In this document: in pieces, positions 46,671-58,266 of the stretch
How positions within the stretch are numbered: the stretch's first letter is position 1
How the letters are laid out: every line of letters begins with the position of its first letter
NCBI GenBank assembly: GCA_023525715.1
Contig: CM042013.1
Span: forward strand, 77,812,994-77,876,993
From: Cichorium intybus
Taxonomy: Eukaryota > Streptophyta > Magnoliopsida > Asterales > Asteraceae
Length of the DNA: 64,000 nt
Direction: 5' to 3'
Program-made: the position numbers and the translations under genes
The notes under the pieces: generated by a model
Database searches by the model: none
What the model saw: only the letters and a program-made list of their open reading frames with translations
What the model was told of the DNA's origin: nothing

Positions 46671-46838
46671 TTTCCAATTAGTTAACAGTTAATGATTTTG
46701 TTAAGTTAGTTAGATGGTAGTTAGAAGCAGTTAGTCCTTTACTTTTACTGTATATATTTTCCCTATAATCATTCCATTAGTTTCAATTGAATGAATTGTT
46801 ACATTCATCATTTCTCATCTTCATCTTCTCTAAAATCA
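46668..46838 (+). repeat. 5' LTR of the inverted copia, first 22 bases missing
   Basis: 171 bp matching the reverse complement of 45235-45405 with about three differences. The initiator tRNA primer site TGGTATCAGAGC follows at 46842-46853. Confidence 0.85.
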
Positions 46839-47009
46839 ATATGGTATCAGAGCTTATTCCGCTTCAATTGATCTTGTTTTGTTCATCGTTTGATTTCTAT
46901 TTCGTTTCTACATCAATTGATCTTGTTCATCAATTGATTTCGTGATTTTAATTCCTGAATCTCATTCTCTCTCGTTTTCGTTTTTTCTTACTCTGTTTTT
47001 CACTCATCA

Positions 47010-48578
47010 ATGGCGACTCCAAACAATCAAGCCAATCCAGTTCCTGTATCTTCTTCTGATCCACTTTATCTTCATCCATCAGATCATCCTGGAATGTTAC
47101 TTGTTTCTAAACATTTTGATGGATCGAATTACAATTCCTGGAGCAAAGTGATGTCGATTGCTCTATCAGCAAAGAACAAATTAGGTTTCATAAATGGAAA
47201 AATTCCGAAACCAAATGAAAATTATTCAAATAGTGATCTGTGGCAGAGATGCAATGATATGGTGACATCGTGGATTCTGAATGTTCTAGCTGGAGAAATT
47301 GCTGAATCAGTCATTCATTCGTGCTCTTCTCATGCGATTTGGACTGATCTTGATGATCGTTTTGGGAAATCAAATGGAGCTAAATTGTATCAGTTACAGA
47401 AGGAGATTTCTGATTTATCTCAAGCAACCAGTGATCTTGCATCATACTACACCAAACTCAAGAAATTATGGGATGAATTAACTGCTTTATCATCAATTCC
47501 TTCATGCACATGTGGAGCTGCTAATAAAATTCAAGAACTCGAACAAAATCAGCGACTAATCAAGTTTCTCATGGGGCTAAACAATGAATATACTAACACA
47601 AGAGGTAACATTCTTATGATGAAACCTCTTCCCACTGTTGGTCAAGCCTATGCGCTTCTTATTCAAGATGAAAAACATCGTGAGGTACAATCTGCTGCTA
47701 CTTTTCTATCTGAATCTGCATTCATAAATGCTAAGAATGGAACTAATTTCTCAAGAGTGAACTATGATAACAAGAAAAATGTTGTTTGTGCTCATTGTAA
47801 GAAGCCTGGACACACAGTTAACAAATGTTATCGTATTATTGGATTCCCAAAGGATTTCAAATTCACAAAGACAAGAAATGTTGTTGCTAATGCTATTCAA
47901 AGTGAACATGAGTCACATGTTACTTCTTCATCTGATCCGCAATTTTCAGATCTAATCAATACTTAATTTCAGCAATTAAGCGGACAATATCAGCAACTCA
48001 TGTCTATGATGAATTCAGCCAAGAACAATTTCGTGGACAACAATCAAAACTCATCTGATGTTACAAAAGACCTTGGAGTTTCTTCTCAAATCAATTTCGC
48101 TGGTAATTCTTCCTCTTACAAACCACCACGAAATTGTCATTACCTTATCACCTCTACAACTACCTGGATTATCGATTCTGGTGCAAGTAACCACATGTGC
48201 TATGATAAATCTACTCTATTCCAAATAAGAAAACTTGATCAACCACATTCCATAACATTACCGAATGGTCAACAAACCTTTGCCTTTGAAATTGGGAATA
48301 CCTTCATTACAGATGGTGTTATATTACGAAATGTTCTATATGTCCCTCGATTTCACTATAATCTTTTATCCATTGGAAGACTTTGTAAACAGCTCAAAAC
48401 CTTTGTCGTTTTCTCAGAAAATTTCTATTTCTTACTGCAGGGCCCTTCTATGAAGAGGCCTCTGGTTCTTGGTAAGCATCAAGCTGGTCTCTATCTCTTC
48501 CATTCAAAATCTCAAGGATCCAAAGAAGTTGCTATGTCTGTCACTTCTCAAAAGCCATCAAACTCTTCATTTTTTTGA
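47010..48578 (+). pseudogene. Copia gag and protease
   Basis: gag starts at 47010 with the UBN2-type N-terminus (HPSDHPGMLLVSKHFDGSNY). A CCHC knuckle (CAHCKKPGHTVNKC) lies near residue 261. A TAA at 47964-47966 interrupts the frame, which goes on in the same frame to the protease (WIIDSGASNHM). The stop fits C-to-T in a Gln codon. After a T-run near 48573 the frame shifts into the integrase reading frame. Confidence 0.85.
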
Positions 48579-50093
48579 TTCTCTTTGTAATGTTGTTTGC
48601 AATGATGATGTAGTTTCCTTATGGCATAAACGCCTTGGACATCTACTATTGTATAAACTCAAAACATTTACATTCATAAACAATAATCTTTGTAATAATG
48701 ATTTCGTTTGTGATATTTGTCCTAAAGCACGACAACATAAACTTCCATTCAAACAAAGTTCAATTTACACTTCTTCACCTTTTGAGCTTATTCATATTGA
48801 TACATGGGGACCATACAATACTAAAACATATGTTGGTCAATCCTATTTCTTAACATTGGTTGATGATTATTCAAGATCCACATGGACCCATCTTTTAAGC
48901 ACCAAAAGTAATGCTTTCCAAGTCATTAAAGGATTTATATTCATGGTAAAGACTCAATTCGGTAAAAAGGTGAAAATGATCGGATCTGATAACGCATTTG
49001 AACTTGGGACAAGCAAAGAAGCATCATAGTTTCTACAAGAAAAAGGGATTATTCACCAAACAACATGCAGAAGTACACCCCAACAGAAAGGGGTAGTAGA
49101 AAGGAAGCACAAACATTTATTAGAGACAGCCAGAGCATTAATGTTTCAATCTAATCTTCCACTCAAATTTTGGGGAGATTGTGTTCTTACAACCACTTAT
49201 CTAACCAATCGTTTTCCATCAAAACTCCTCAAAGGCAAAACTCCTTTCTCTCTGCTGTACGGATCAGATCCAATATATTCTCATCTCAAGGCTTTTGGGT
49301 GTTTATGTTTTGCAAATACACTCAAGGAAAATAGAGATAAATTTCAACCGAGAGCTATTCCATGCATATTAGTTGGATATCCTTTTGGGAAGAAAGCCTA
49401 CAAATTATATGATACTCATTCTCATAAAATAATCATTTCAAGAGATGTTATTATCCATGAAAATATTTTTCCATATCAGTCCACAAACCTTAATCCTATT
49501 CATCTTTCCACTTTTGCCCCTCAAATGGATCATCCTTCTTTCGATGATTCTGATCCCATCATTTTCGATTTTATTCCTGAAAATACAAATGTTGAAGTTC
49601 ATCTTCCTGTTGCTGTTCAACCTGATAATCTTCCTAATGTTAGAAGGTTTGAAAGGACACGTCATCCACCCACTAAACTTCAAGATTATGTTTGTGAAAT
49701 TTTTTGCAATCATACAGTCACAGATACTTCACCTTCCAATCACATGTGTTTTACTTCATTAGATATCAAAAGCTAAGATTTAGTTACAAATGTCAATGCT
49801 CTCTTTGAACCTTCAAGTTATGAAGAGGCTATTCAATTTCCAGAATGGAGAGATGCCATGAACAAAGAATTCGATGCTTTACAAGCAAATCACACCAGGA
49901 TTATTACTGATCTTCCAAAAGGAAAGAAACCAATCAACTGTCGATGGGTCTATAAAATCAAATACAAGGCAAACGGAGAAGTAGAAAGATGCAAAGGGAG
50001 ATTAGTCGTTAAATGTTACACTCAGAAAGCCGGTATTGATTATACTGAGACTTTCTCTCCCGTTGTTAAAATAACAACAAAAAGACACTTATT
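48579..50093 (+). pseudogene. Copia integrase and RT start
   Basis: The integrase has an HHCC finger (LWHKRLGHL ... CDICPKARQ), the first Asp (HIDTWGPY), the second (GSDNAFEL) and the Glu (GVVERKH), with TAG at 49027 between the last two and TAA at 49774 in the linker. RT begins with FPEWRDAMNKEFDALQ and stops after FSPVVKITT at about 50085, which is where the minus-strand half takes over. Both stops fit C-to-T in Gln codons. Confidence 0.82.
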
Positions 50094-50438
50094 ATAAATT
50101 ATGTAAAATACCAATTGTATATAGAAAAAAAAGTTATAGTAAATGTTAAAATCATCTATTATATATGGATTAATATTGAAATTTGTAATTACCTTATAAG
50201 TTTTAAATTGAGGGCAACCAATAAATTTAATTTTATCGATTTATAGTAAAGTTTAACATCTCATACGTTGTAATCAAAACACTTGGTCCTAATCCATGAA
50301 TTCTACTTCAAATCAAATATAAAATAATAAATAAGAACTGATTAGAGTTGATAGGAGTGTAAGATAGTAATATGAGTATAAGATAGTGATCTGGGTGATA
50401 TTATTTTGATGTGATTTCTAGTACTTATAAATTAAGGG

Positions 50439-51857
50439 TGAATAAAAATGCAATAACAACAAACTAAACTAAATCTGTTCTCTTTATAATGAAGAACCAT
50501 ATTTTTGTTACAAATACAACATAAACCTCACTACATAAACATTCAACCCTCTACTAGTTCTAATCCAACCTAACTAAGAACAACATGTTTCTGGTAGATC
50601 TTGAAAGAAAAAGAAGCTATACCAATTCTGGTAATAACTCGTATCAGAGAGAGAATGGAGAGTAAGAAAAATCTGTTGTGTGTGTAATACTCCAAAACAA
50701 CCTCTCAGCAACCTTTTATACTTCCGGGTTATACTTGACCCGGTGTTAAACCGCATGTTAAGTCCAACAAGCTCATCAACTAGAGATTGATCCACAACTC
50801 ATTAGCCCATCAGCAGTCTCTTTATTTCAGCCCACTTTCTACACCAAAACAGCCTAAATTAATTTTAAATAAAATAAATATTATTTTCTGTCAGATTGAA
50901 AAATATGTTAGAAATATTTTCATATTTCAACACCCTCCCTCAATCTCAGCAGGAAATGCATTGTACAAACCAAGTTTTTTTGAAAAAACATTATGCTGAC
51001 TAACACCAAGAGGCTTGCTGAAAATATCAACAATTTGTTCTAAAGAATTAACTTTTACCACCTTGATTACACCCTCAGAAACTTTATCCCTTACCAAGTA
51101 AACATCAATTTCTATATGATTTGTTCTTTCATGTAGCACTGAATTTAAACACCTAAATCTTTCAGTAACTTTAGTAACCACAAAACTTCACAAGTTACTG
51201 TTGCAAGAGCTTTATACTCAGATTCCGTAGAAGATCTTGAAACAGTTGATTGCTTTTTTACTTTTCCATGAAATCAAACTATTTCCCAAAAATAAACAAT
51301 ATCCGGTTATAGAACGACGAGAATTTACACATTTTGCCCAATCAAAATCTGCCCATGCAGTTAACAACAACTCATCACTTTTAGAAATCAAAACACCTTT
51401 TCATGGACAATGTTTTAGATACCTTAAAACATGAATTACAACCTTCAAATGTGATTTTCTTAGAGCATGCATGAACTAGCTTAAGGTTTAAACAGTAAAA
51501 GAAATATCAGGTCTTGTGTTTGTCAAATAAATTAGTTTTCCAACTAATTTCTGCTATTCTGTGACATTTTCTAGCAAGTCATCTTTTTCATTAGAAAAAC
51601 AACTAGAAATTGTAACATTTACATCTAAAGGAGTTCTAATAGGTTTTGATGCTAAAAGTCTAAACTCATATAACAAATCAAAACAATACTTATTTTGAGA
51701 CAAACATAAACCACTATTAGTTTTTACAATTTCAATTCCAAGAAAATATCTTAAAATTCCTAAATCTTTGATCAAAAATTGAGACTTTAAAAAATCTTTT
51801 ACAAATTCTATTTAATGCTCATTATTTCCAGTTAAAACAATATCATCAACATACTAT
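50439..51857 (-). mobile_element. Truncated copia, 3' end, minus strand
   Basis: A 3' LTR (about 50439-50932, beginning TGTTGAAATATG on the minus strand, with a TATAAAAGG box near 50717-50725) is preceded by the purine tract GAGGGAGGG and a broken RT/RNase H. The element is cut off at 51857 by the start of another copia LTR. The right boundary of the LTR is clear; the left one is tentative (TGAATAAAAATG at 50439). Confidence 0.7.
50927..51857 (-). pseudogene. Copia RT/RNase H fragment
   Basis: On the minus strand: YVDDIVLTGNNEH (51856 downward) is the RT active site, then IKDLGILRYFLGIEIVKTNSGLCLSQNKYCF (51775-51680), then a RNase H with SRRSITGYC and ERTNHIEIDVYLVRDKVSEG up to the end at 50927. 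Several stops and shifts break it. RT upstream of YVDD is missing, cut by the next element. Confidence 0.75.
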
Positions 51858-52964
51858 TGAAGCTAATTTTGTAACGAAGTGTGTCTGTCCATCCGAAGTT
51901 CATAACCATGCGAAGTGTCCATTTCTTTTCTAAAGATCCGAAGGTCTTGTGCTGGAGGATCCGTAGTCTAGAGTAACAACCTTATCCAAACAGCATGCGT
52001 ATATGTCAGGCTACACGTTGCACGTTGATGTGACCTCATTGGATAGTACTATATTAGAAAATTCCATTTTGTACGATTATATCTTTTTGTACTATTGGTA
52101 TCTTGATCATGTATAAATATCAAGATATCACGTCTGGGTCGAGTGTGCTGCACAATCAACATTTTTGTAAAACCTCTAAAAGTGAAATCAAATCATTCGA
52201 CACCTTGTTTCCCATATTCATCTGCTCTTCATTATAATTATTGTTTGTGTGTTTCATTGCTTGAATCATTCCTCATATAACATCTTTGATCGAATTCCTC
52301 ACTCAACACGTGGTATCAGAGCCAGGTTCAGCTCAAAAACCTGTATTAGAAATTATGTTCTTCTTCATACGACTTCTAGATCTAGATTGATTCCTAGATC
52401 TAGGTTTCCGCAAGTTGTATTTGAAATTTCTTACCGGTTTTTTTTTCTGAAAGGATCCATTCAAGAAATTCCATCGCAATGGCTGATTCAACATCTACAT
52501 ATGCAAACATGCTCAACTATGCAAATCTCATTGGTTCCTCAACCAAGGCACAAGTTCTTGTTCTAGACTACTACGATTACTGGGTTGATCGTATGGAAGA
52601 CTATCTCACTGGTTTGGATGAAGATCTATGGAGATCCGTGACCGATGGAAAACACTGAAGTTGTTACTGAAGTTGTTACTGCTCAAAAACTCGTTTTGTT
52701 CTTGTTGAAGTGGAAAACACTAAGTTGTTACTGCTGGAAACCTAAAGAAAATTGCAAACGATAAAAAAGCCATGAGGGAACTAAGAACTGGCTTAGGTCC
52801 TATATCAGACATCCGTTCAAGGAGCTAAAACTGCCAAAGAAAAATGGGATCGTTTAGCAATAAGATTTGCAGGTGACACTACTCTTCAATCTAGCATTGT
52901 CACCGAAGTTCTTGCAGATTTCGTAAACTTCAAACAACTAGAGAATGAATCTTTGGAACAAGCT
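51858..52964 (+). mobile_element. Truncated copia, 5' LTR and start of gag
   Basis: The LTR 51858-52308 (TGAAGCTAATTTT...CTCAACA, 451 bp) contains a 'TGTATAAATATC' box (about 52111-52122). A primer site TGGTATCAGAGC follows at 52311-52322, then a gag start at ATG 52479. It interrupts the copia to its left exactly after the YVDD codons and is itself interrupted at 52965 by a Ty3 LTR. Confidence 0.75.
52479..52964 (+). pseudogene. Copia gag fragment
   Basis: Begins MADSTSTYANMLNYANLIGS, then DYWVDRMEDYLTGLDEDLW, a copia gag N-terminus. Near 52656-52735 a stuttering duplication of gaagttgttact breaks the frame. Sequence recognisable as gag (AKEKWDRLAIRFAG) goes on to the insertion point at 52964. 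Confidence 0.7.
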
Positions 52965-54400
52965 TGTAACGTCCCAATTTCACAATTATAAAATTTCATT
53001 TATTACCAAGGTTCCAACAAAATCTTTATTTCAAAAAGTAAGACTGTTCCACATATTTATTAAACCAACAGCGGAAACATTTGAAAATCATAACATAGTT
53101 CATTAAAATAAATATCTTGTATGCGATGCGCTGCCGTCAAGCCTTGCCCTTCCATTTGTCATTTGAAATTCCTGAAATGTTATAAAATCAATGTGTAAGC
53201 ATAAAGCTTAGTGAGTCCACAAATTACCATACATGCCCACACATTAAACAACCCGTCCTCGAGAACGACCCGACCCTACCCGCCATACAACAGCTACGGG
53301 CGTCCATCATACAACAACTATGGACACGGGAAGGTTCTACCCATCCTACAACAGCTATAGGTTCCTGGTTATGGCCCAGCCCATTATACAACAGCTATGG
53401 GACAAGGCAATAGTCCAACTCGCCATACAACAACTACGAGGGGACACGTATCAGTACTGAGCCCAACAACAAATAATCACAGATATAGAGCAAATCATAT
53501 AACTGTAAATAACATACAGGATGCCTAACATGCAACATCATATAGTAACTGTGTAGATATTCTCTAATATCCCAACTTAGCTCGTCCAAACAACTAAATC
53601 CCACATGCATAACATATTAATCACTAACCAAACTCCTATAGACGTGCTTAAAGGTCAGACCCAACATTTGCTAACAAACAAGGGTCGAAAGTAAGCTTCT
53701 GGTCAAACAGTCGCTCGCCGTGGCACGACCTCTCCCTTACGCGTCGCGGACTATCATTACACTTACGGGGTTTTACTCGAACCCGCGTCGCCGACATAGC
53801 CTGTCCGCATGGCGGACTCGTAATAGTCCGAAATCCTCTTTTTGCTCTTAACCAGTACAGCCATCGATTAGGGTTACTCTCTACACCCTTCCTGGGATCA
53901 GAAACTATCCTAAGGTCACTCTCTTATGTACATGCAAGTCCATGCATGTCCATGGTCCAAAACCCTAAGTATTACAAGTCATCTAAGACTACTAACCAAG
54001 GGATAACACCATATGATGGGATAAAATGAAATATCAGAAAGGTAGATCCTCTTACCTTGCTTCTGGAAAACGGAGGAATGCACACGATCGGCTACAAGCC
54101 TTCCCCCACGTCGTATCTCCTTCTTCCAATCTCCCAAAACCTTCAAAGCCTTGAAACCGAAGAGCCTCTACTGAAACCAGTCGCCTCTACTCCAGAAAAC
54201 TTCCAAAAACATGAACCCTAGGGCTGGGACCCTTTATATAGGCGTTTAAATCCGAATTAGGGTTTCTTATAACTACGGCGCACCGCGCCGCGGATTCTCC
54301 CGAGCCGCGTCGCGCGTATAATTCATTCGCGAATCCAGATTCTTCCCAAAGCCGCGCTGCGGATCCGCCCGAGCCGCGCCTCGGCGGAACGGGTCTTACA
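52965..54400 (-). repeat. 3' LTR of the Tekay-like element, 1436 bp
   Basis: On the minus strand it begins TGTAAGACCCG and ends GGGACGTTACA. A TATA box (TATATAAAGG) is at 54231-54240. Five copies of a catacaacagctatggg motif lie at 53284-53440. Confidence 0.85.
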
Positions 54401-54900
54401 ATTCTCCCCCACTTGACTGGATTTCGTCCCCGAAATCCGCGCCTGTAAACAACTCCGGGTAATGCCTCCGCATTTCCTCTTCCGGTTCCCAAGTCCACTC
54501 GGACCCTTTACGATGTTGCCACTGCACCTTAACTAATCCTATCATTTTATTTCGTAAAGTCTTTATTTTCCTTTCAATGATGGCAATCGGTCGCTCCAAA
54601 TAATTCAGGCGTTCGTCTACTTGAATATCCTCCAAAGGCACTATTGTAGTTTCAACGGTAATGCACTTCCTGAGTTATGAAACGTGTCGTGAATCTGGCT
54701 AAGCTGCTCGGGCAGCTCCAACCGGTAAGCTACCTTACCTACTCGCGTGATGATTCGATATGCTCCAATGTACCTAGGGCCAAGCTTTCATCGCTTCCTA
54801 AAACGAATAACTCCCTTCCATGGTGACACTTTTATAAGAACAAAATCCCCAACCTAAAACTCGAGATCGGACCATCGCCTCGCAATTTCTCTCCCAATTG
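54396..54900 (-). pseudogene. Ty3 integrase C-terminus and chromodomain
   Basis: On the minus strand the DNA reads, after shifts, RYIGAYRIITRVGKVAYRL, then LPEQLSQIHDTFH, the C-terminal part of a chromovirus integrase. The last 81 residues (from 54641) hold the chromodomain remnant, KVQWQHRKGSEWTWEPEEEM, which tethers integration to heterochromatin marks in this family. An in-frame stop and a frameshift separate the two. Confidence 0.8.
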
Positions 54901-57073
54901 CACGCTACAGAACGTGTCGAATTGCACAGCCTCAACTAAGAAATCTAGAAGTTGCAACGAGCCTGACTAAACCATAGATTCCATTTACTACACTAACAAT
55001 GATCCGGTACACTCGGGGTCCAACTTTCATGTACCTCGGTACCTAAACGTCTAAACTCCGACCGATAAGCTTAGTCCTAACACTGCATATTATGATGATT
55101 CTTCTTCCGGCTCAAAAACGGTCTACAATCTCTTCCCGAACACACAGAAGTCCTGACACCTTCTCACGTACGACTTCTTGCACAAGAGACCATTTCTCGT
55201 GTGCTAACCATTATCATAAAGGACTCTACCAACGTTACATAGGAGACTGCAACTCCCACCACACTAAGAACGTAATCCTGAAGAATCCTCTCAAATATCA
55301 TACGCATCCATGTCACCCCTCCACCGATCAAACACCTCTCTACTTCACCATTCCCACTTCTTTACCGGCCAGATCACCAATAATCCTCTCAAATATCATA
55401 CGCATCCATGTCACCCCTCGGGCGAATGAAAGACTTGACACAAACTCTTCATTCATTACCGCATCAAATGCCCCATCCATAATTGACATCCAAAGCGACC
55501 ATAATGGGTTAGCCAACCTCCGCTAACCCCACCCCACAATCTTCATTTACCCGAACTATCTCTCCTTAAGACGTTCCCCTCCACAGTTCCCTATCTAAAC
55601 CCTTTTCTTGAATCCGATCCGTCCGGCCTCGGGTCGTCCTAATCCGCCCCTGGATTTCATTCTTATCAGCTAAACAGCCATCAACAACATCAAGGTAGTC
55701 TTCACCTCAACTAGTCTGGCAAACGTGGTCATGGAGGGGTCCATAATTATCTCCCATCCTAATGAACAATCTAAGGGTACTAATCCTCGACATCCAAATA
55801 ACCATTAACTCCTCCCAAACAGAAATCATCTGCCCCACAAACCAATCTAACTAATCCGCCCGCTATAACCGTATCTCATACTTGTGGGAACATGGCGCAG
55901 AGTTTCTACAATAAAGGACTCGACACTCCCGACCAGCACGAAGTACTTACCAGAACACAGCACTGCACCACCGCAACATAGTATTCTCCATTCAACAACA
56001 CCCTACCTCTCACCGAGGCACGATGCTACACAACCTTGGACAAGGCACATTACATCGGTACTCATGTGAGATACCAATCTTCCAATACGTAGAAACCTTA
56101 CTCGATCACTAACCAGTAAGACCCAAGGCTCCTGGCCAACGCTTATCCTTGTTCCTAGCATCCCTTATATTTTCCGAATAACATATCCCTCATCATGTCT
56201 TGATCTCATCGTTGCTTAATATGTTGCTTCCGTGCTGATCCTTCCCGATTGGTACACGATCTCACCAACACTTTCCTTAAAACCTCGCTCCGACCCCGTC
56301 CTTACTTCCGCCCAGCCTTTCCTGCCTTGGAAGGCTTCTCCGCTCGCGATCCTTTCCTTCCTTGAAACTATTGATTAGCGCTCCTGAGATGAGCTGTCAC
56401 ATATGACACATCCCTTACTTCGAATACTTTTGTCCTACATGCATAACTCTTGTTGAAGCCTGAAGTAGATTCCCGGTCTCTGAATAATTCCTCTGCGTCA
56501 ATCCTTCTGAGTATCAGTCCATGCAAGCAGAATCCTTGTGTTCCAAGTCACCATAGCTTGCGCAATCTTACGGTCGAACCAATAGGTCGCGTTGTGTCCT
56601 TAGTCCGGCGTCTCACCTTCCATGCTCTACCCTTTTTATACCAAAACTTGACTCTCTCGCTCCCACTGCTGTCAAGGTCTTGAATTGAAACGAAATACAA
56701 TCGCCTGACATTCTTCACGCCTTGACGAGAATAATCAAAACTTCTAAAGAGGTGACCATGTTTCCCTAGCGTGGCCAAGATCCATGCGTGTTAGCACTGC
56801 ATACAACTTTCAACCGCTTCCTTGAATTCACAAAATTTCCTTTACTCAAAGCTATTCCAAACACCTTTACCTTAAGGTGAAAAGCTACTTGATGCACCAA
56901 TAACCACTTGCTAGCCCCAGCACGCAATAACACTCCCATCTTCCTCCTCCAAGCTACAGCTTTCCCTCTTCAAAGGCCTTCGTCCCTGCCGGCGAGCTCC
57001 CTGCCTCGTTAGGTCGCGGGTATCCATCCCCAAGCCGTTGACAACGCCTAGTAATATCAAATATTTTAGTCGT

Positions 57074-58021
57074 TGTTGAGCCCTATTCTTAGTGGAATTA
57101 TATTATATATATCATGGTATTCTCACTTTTCATGCCATCACTTGTTTGGAAAAAAAATAATGAAAACAGGGACCAAAAGCGTGCAATTTGGAAGAAGTTT
57201 GAAGATCAAGGCAAAATCAGGCAAAGACGTACGCGCGCCGCGGAATTCATCAAGGCGCGATGCGGTTATGAGGCGGTGGAAAGAATTTAAATGCCGATAA
57301 AACGGGGATAAACCCGCACGTGCGCCGTGGGATCCACATATGCGCGGCGCGGCTTCGAGATTTTTGCAACTATAAATAGAGGCTCTTAGGTCGAAAAAAG
57401 CAACGAAGACCTGGTGTGAAATCAACCCCCAAGGCTCTTTGACTCCGAGATTTAGCTTCAGCAACCATCTTTTGGTATTTTCATGTTTTTATCTTTAATT
57501 TTCAATTAGTTAAATAGTTAGTAATAGTTGGCTAGTGTCTTTGGGAGTGACAACCATTGACATTGAATCTTGATTTCTGTTTTTGATAGTTTGGTTACTG
57601 TTTTGGAACCTTTGGATCTGATTTGGTTAATGATAATCATTTGGTTTATGTTAATTGTTCAGTTTTTCGGTGTTTATCATTGTGAATGAATTTTTGAGTG
57701 ATTGGATTGTGTTTGACGTTTGCTTTGCCCTTGATTGCTTCTAATTTGGAGATGTACTTCTGATTTCAGTAGGTAAGAAGGTTTAGTTAGTAGTTTAGTT
57801 AGTGAATGCTTGCTTAGAATTGTTTTAGTTTATGATTTTTAGGAATGTTTGGAAAAAGTTAGGAACCAGGTCCTCTGACTGTAGCGTGACACTGCAGTTG
57901 GTAATCTGTCACCTGTCTCGACCACATAACTCCTGTGGATCGACCCTGACTTCTACTGTGCTAAGTGTGTGTGTTAGGTATTTTTCTTATTTTTGACCGC
58001 ATGACGACCGCTGCGATGTCA
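57074..58021 (+). repeat. 5' LTR of the Athila/Tat-like element
   Basis: About 948 bp from TGTTGAGCCC to GATGTCA. A TATA box 'CTATAAATAGAGG' is at 57370-57382. The 5' edge is inferred from the TG and the change of composition; no partner is available for comparison. Confidence 0.65.
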
Positions 58022-58026
58022 AATTT

Positions 58027-58043
58027 TGGCGTCGTTGCAGGGG
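58027..58043 (+). other. Primer-binding site (tRNA-Asp type)
   Basis: TGGCGTCGTTGCAGGGG five bases after the LTR. It differs at two positions from the tRNA-Asp complement used by this lineage. Confidence 0.75.
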
Positions 58044-58266
58044 AGTTGTGAGCATAAGAATAGGTGACCTGTAGGACTTTTAGCTTCTGAATTTTGGTTT
58101 TGATTTTGAGATTTCGGTTAGTTAGTAATTTTGCTTTTTGGTTTTCTCGGGCGTGTTGCACTTGTGCATGCGTACCCGTAGGGGTGAGCAATTATCCCCT
58201 TTGCGTTTTGACTCAGAGATTGAGTGAACTGCTTGCAAGATCCGTGCACGTAGGCGTTTAAATACA

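Larger units (their letters stand above)
45235..50099. mobile_element. One copia insertion, 5' part inverted within it
   Basis: From left to right: a full 192-bp LTR on the minus strand (45235-45426) with its purine tract (GAGGGGGGT), the second half of pol on the minus strand, then a plus-strand LTR lacking its first 22 bases (46668-46838), primer site, gag, and the first half of pol. The plus-strand pol stops just before the point where the minus-strand pol starts, so the halves are complementary. The LTRs differ at only about 3 of 170 sites. After the plus pol, 'CACTTATTATAAAT' (50086-50099) resembles the missing LTR start in reverse (CACTTATAAATAACA). All of this fits one insertion with an internal inversion. 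Confidence 0.85.
52965..57073 (-). mobile_element. Truncated chromodomain Ty3 element (Tekay-like), minus strand
   Basis: The 3' LTR (52965-54400) and the end of pol with a chromodomain (54401-54900) are clear. The purine tract (AGTGGGGGAGAAT, 54401-54413 on the minus strand) adjoins the LTR. The remaining 2 kb to the Athila LTR is GC-richer, has no convincing frame and is presumed to be decayed interior; 55284-55418 contains a 37-bp direct repeat (AATCCTCTCAAATATCATAC) 98 bp apart. The 5' LTR is missing. It is inserted in the copia gag to its left. Confidence 0.75.

Noticed and set aside
55092..55526. 144-residue open frame
   Set aside because: It lies antisense in the decayed Ty3 interior, includes a 37-bp direct repeat and resembles no protein I know.
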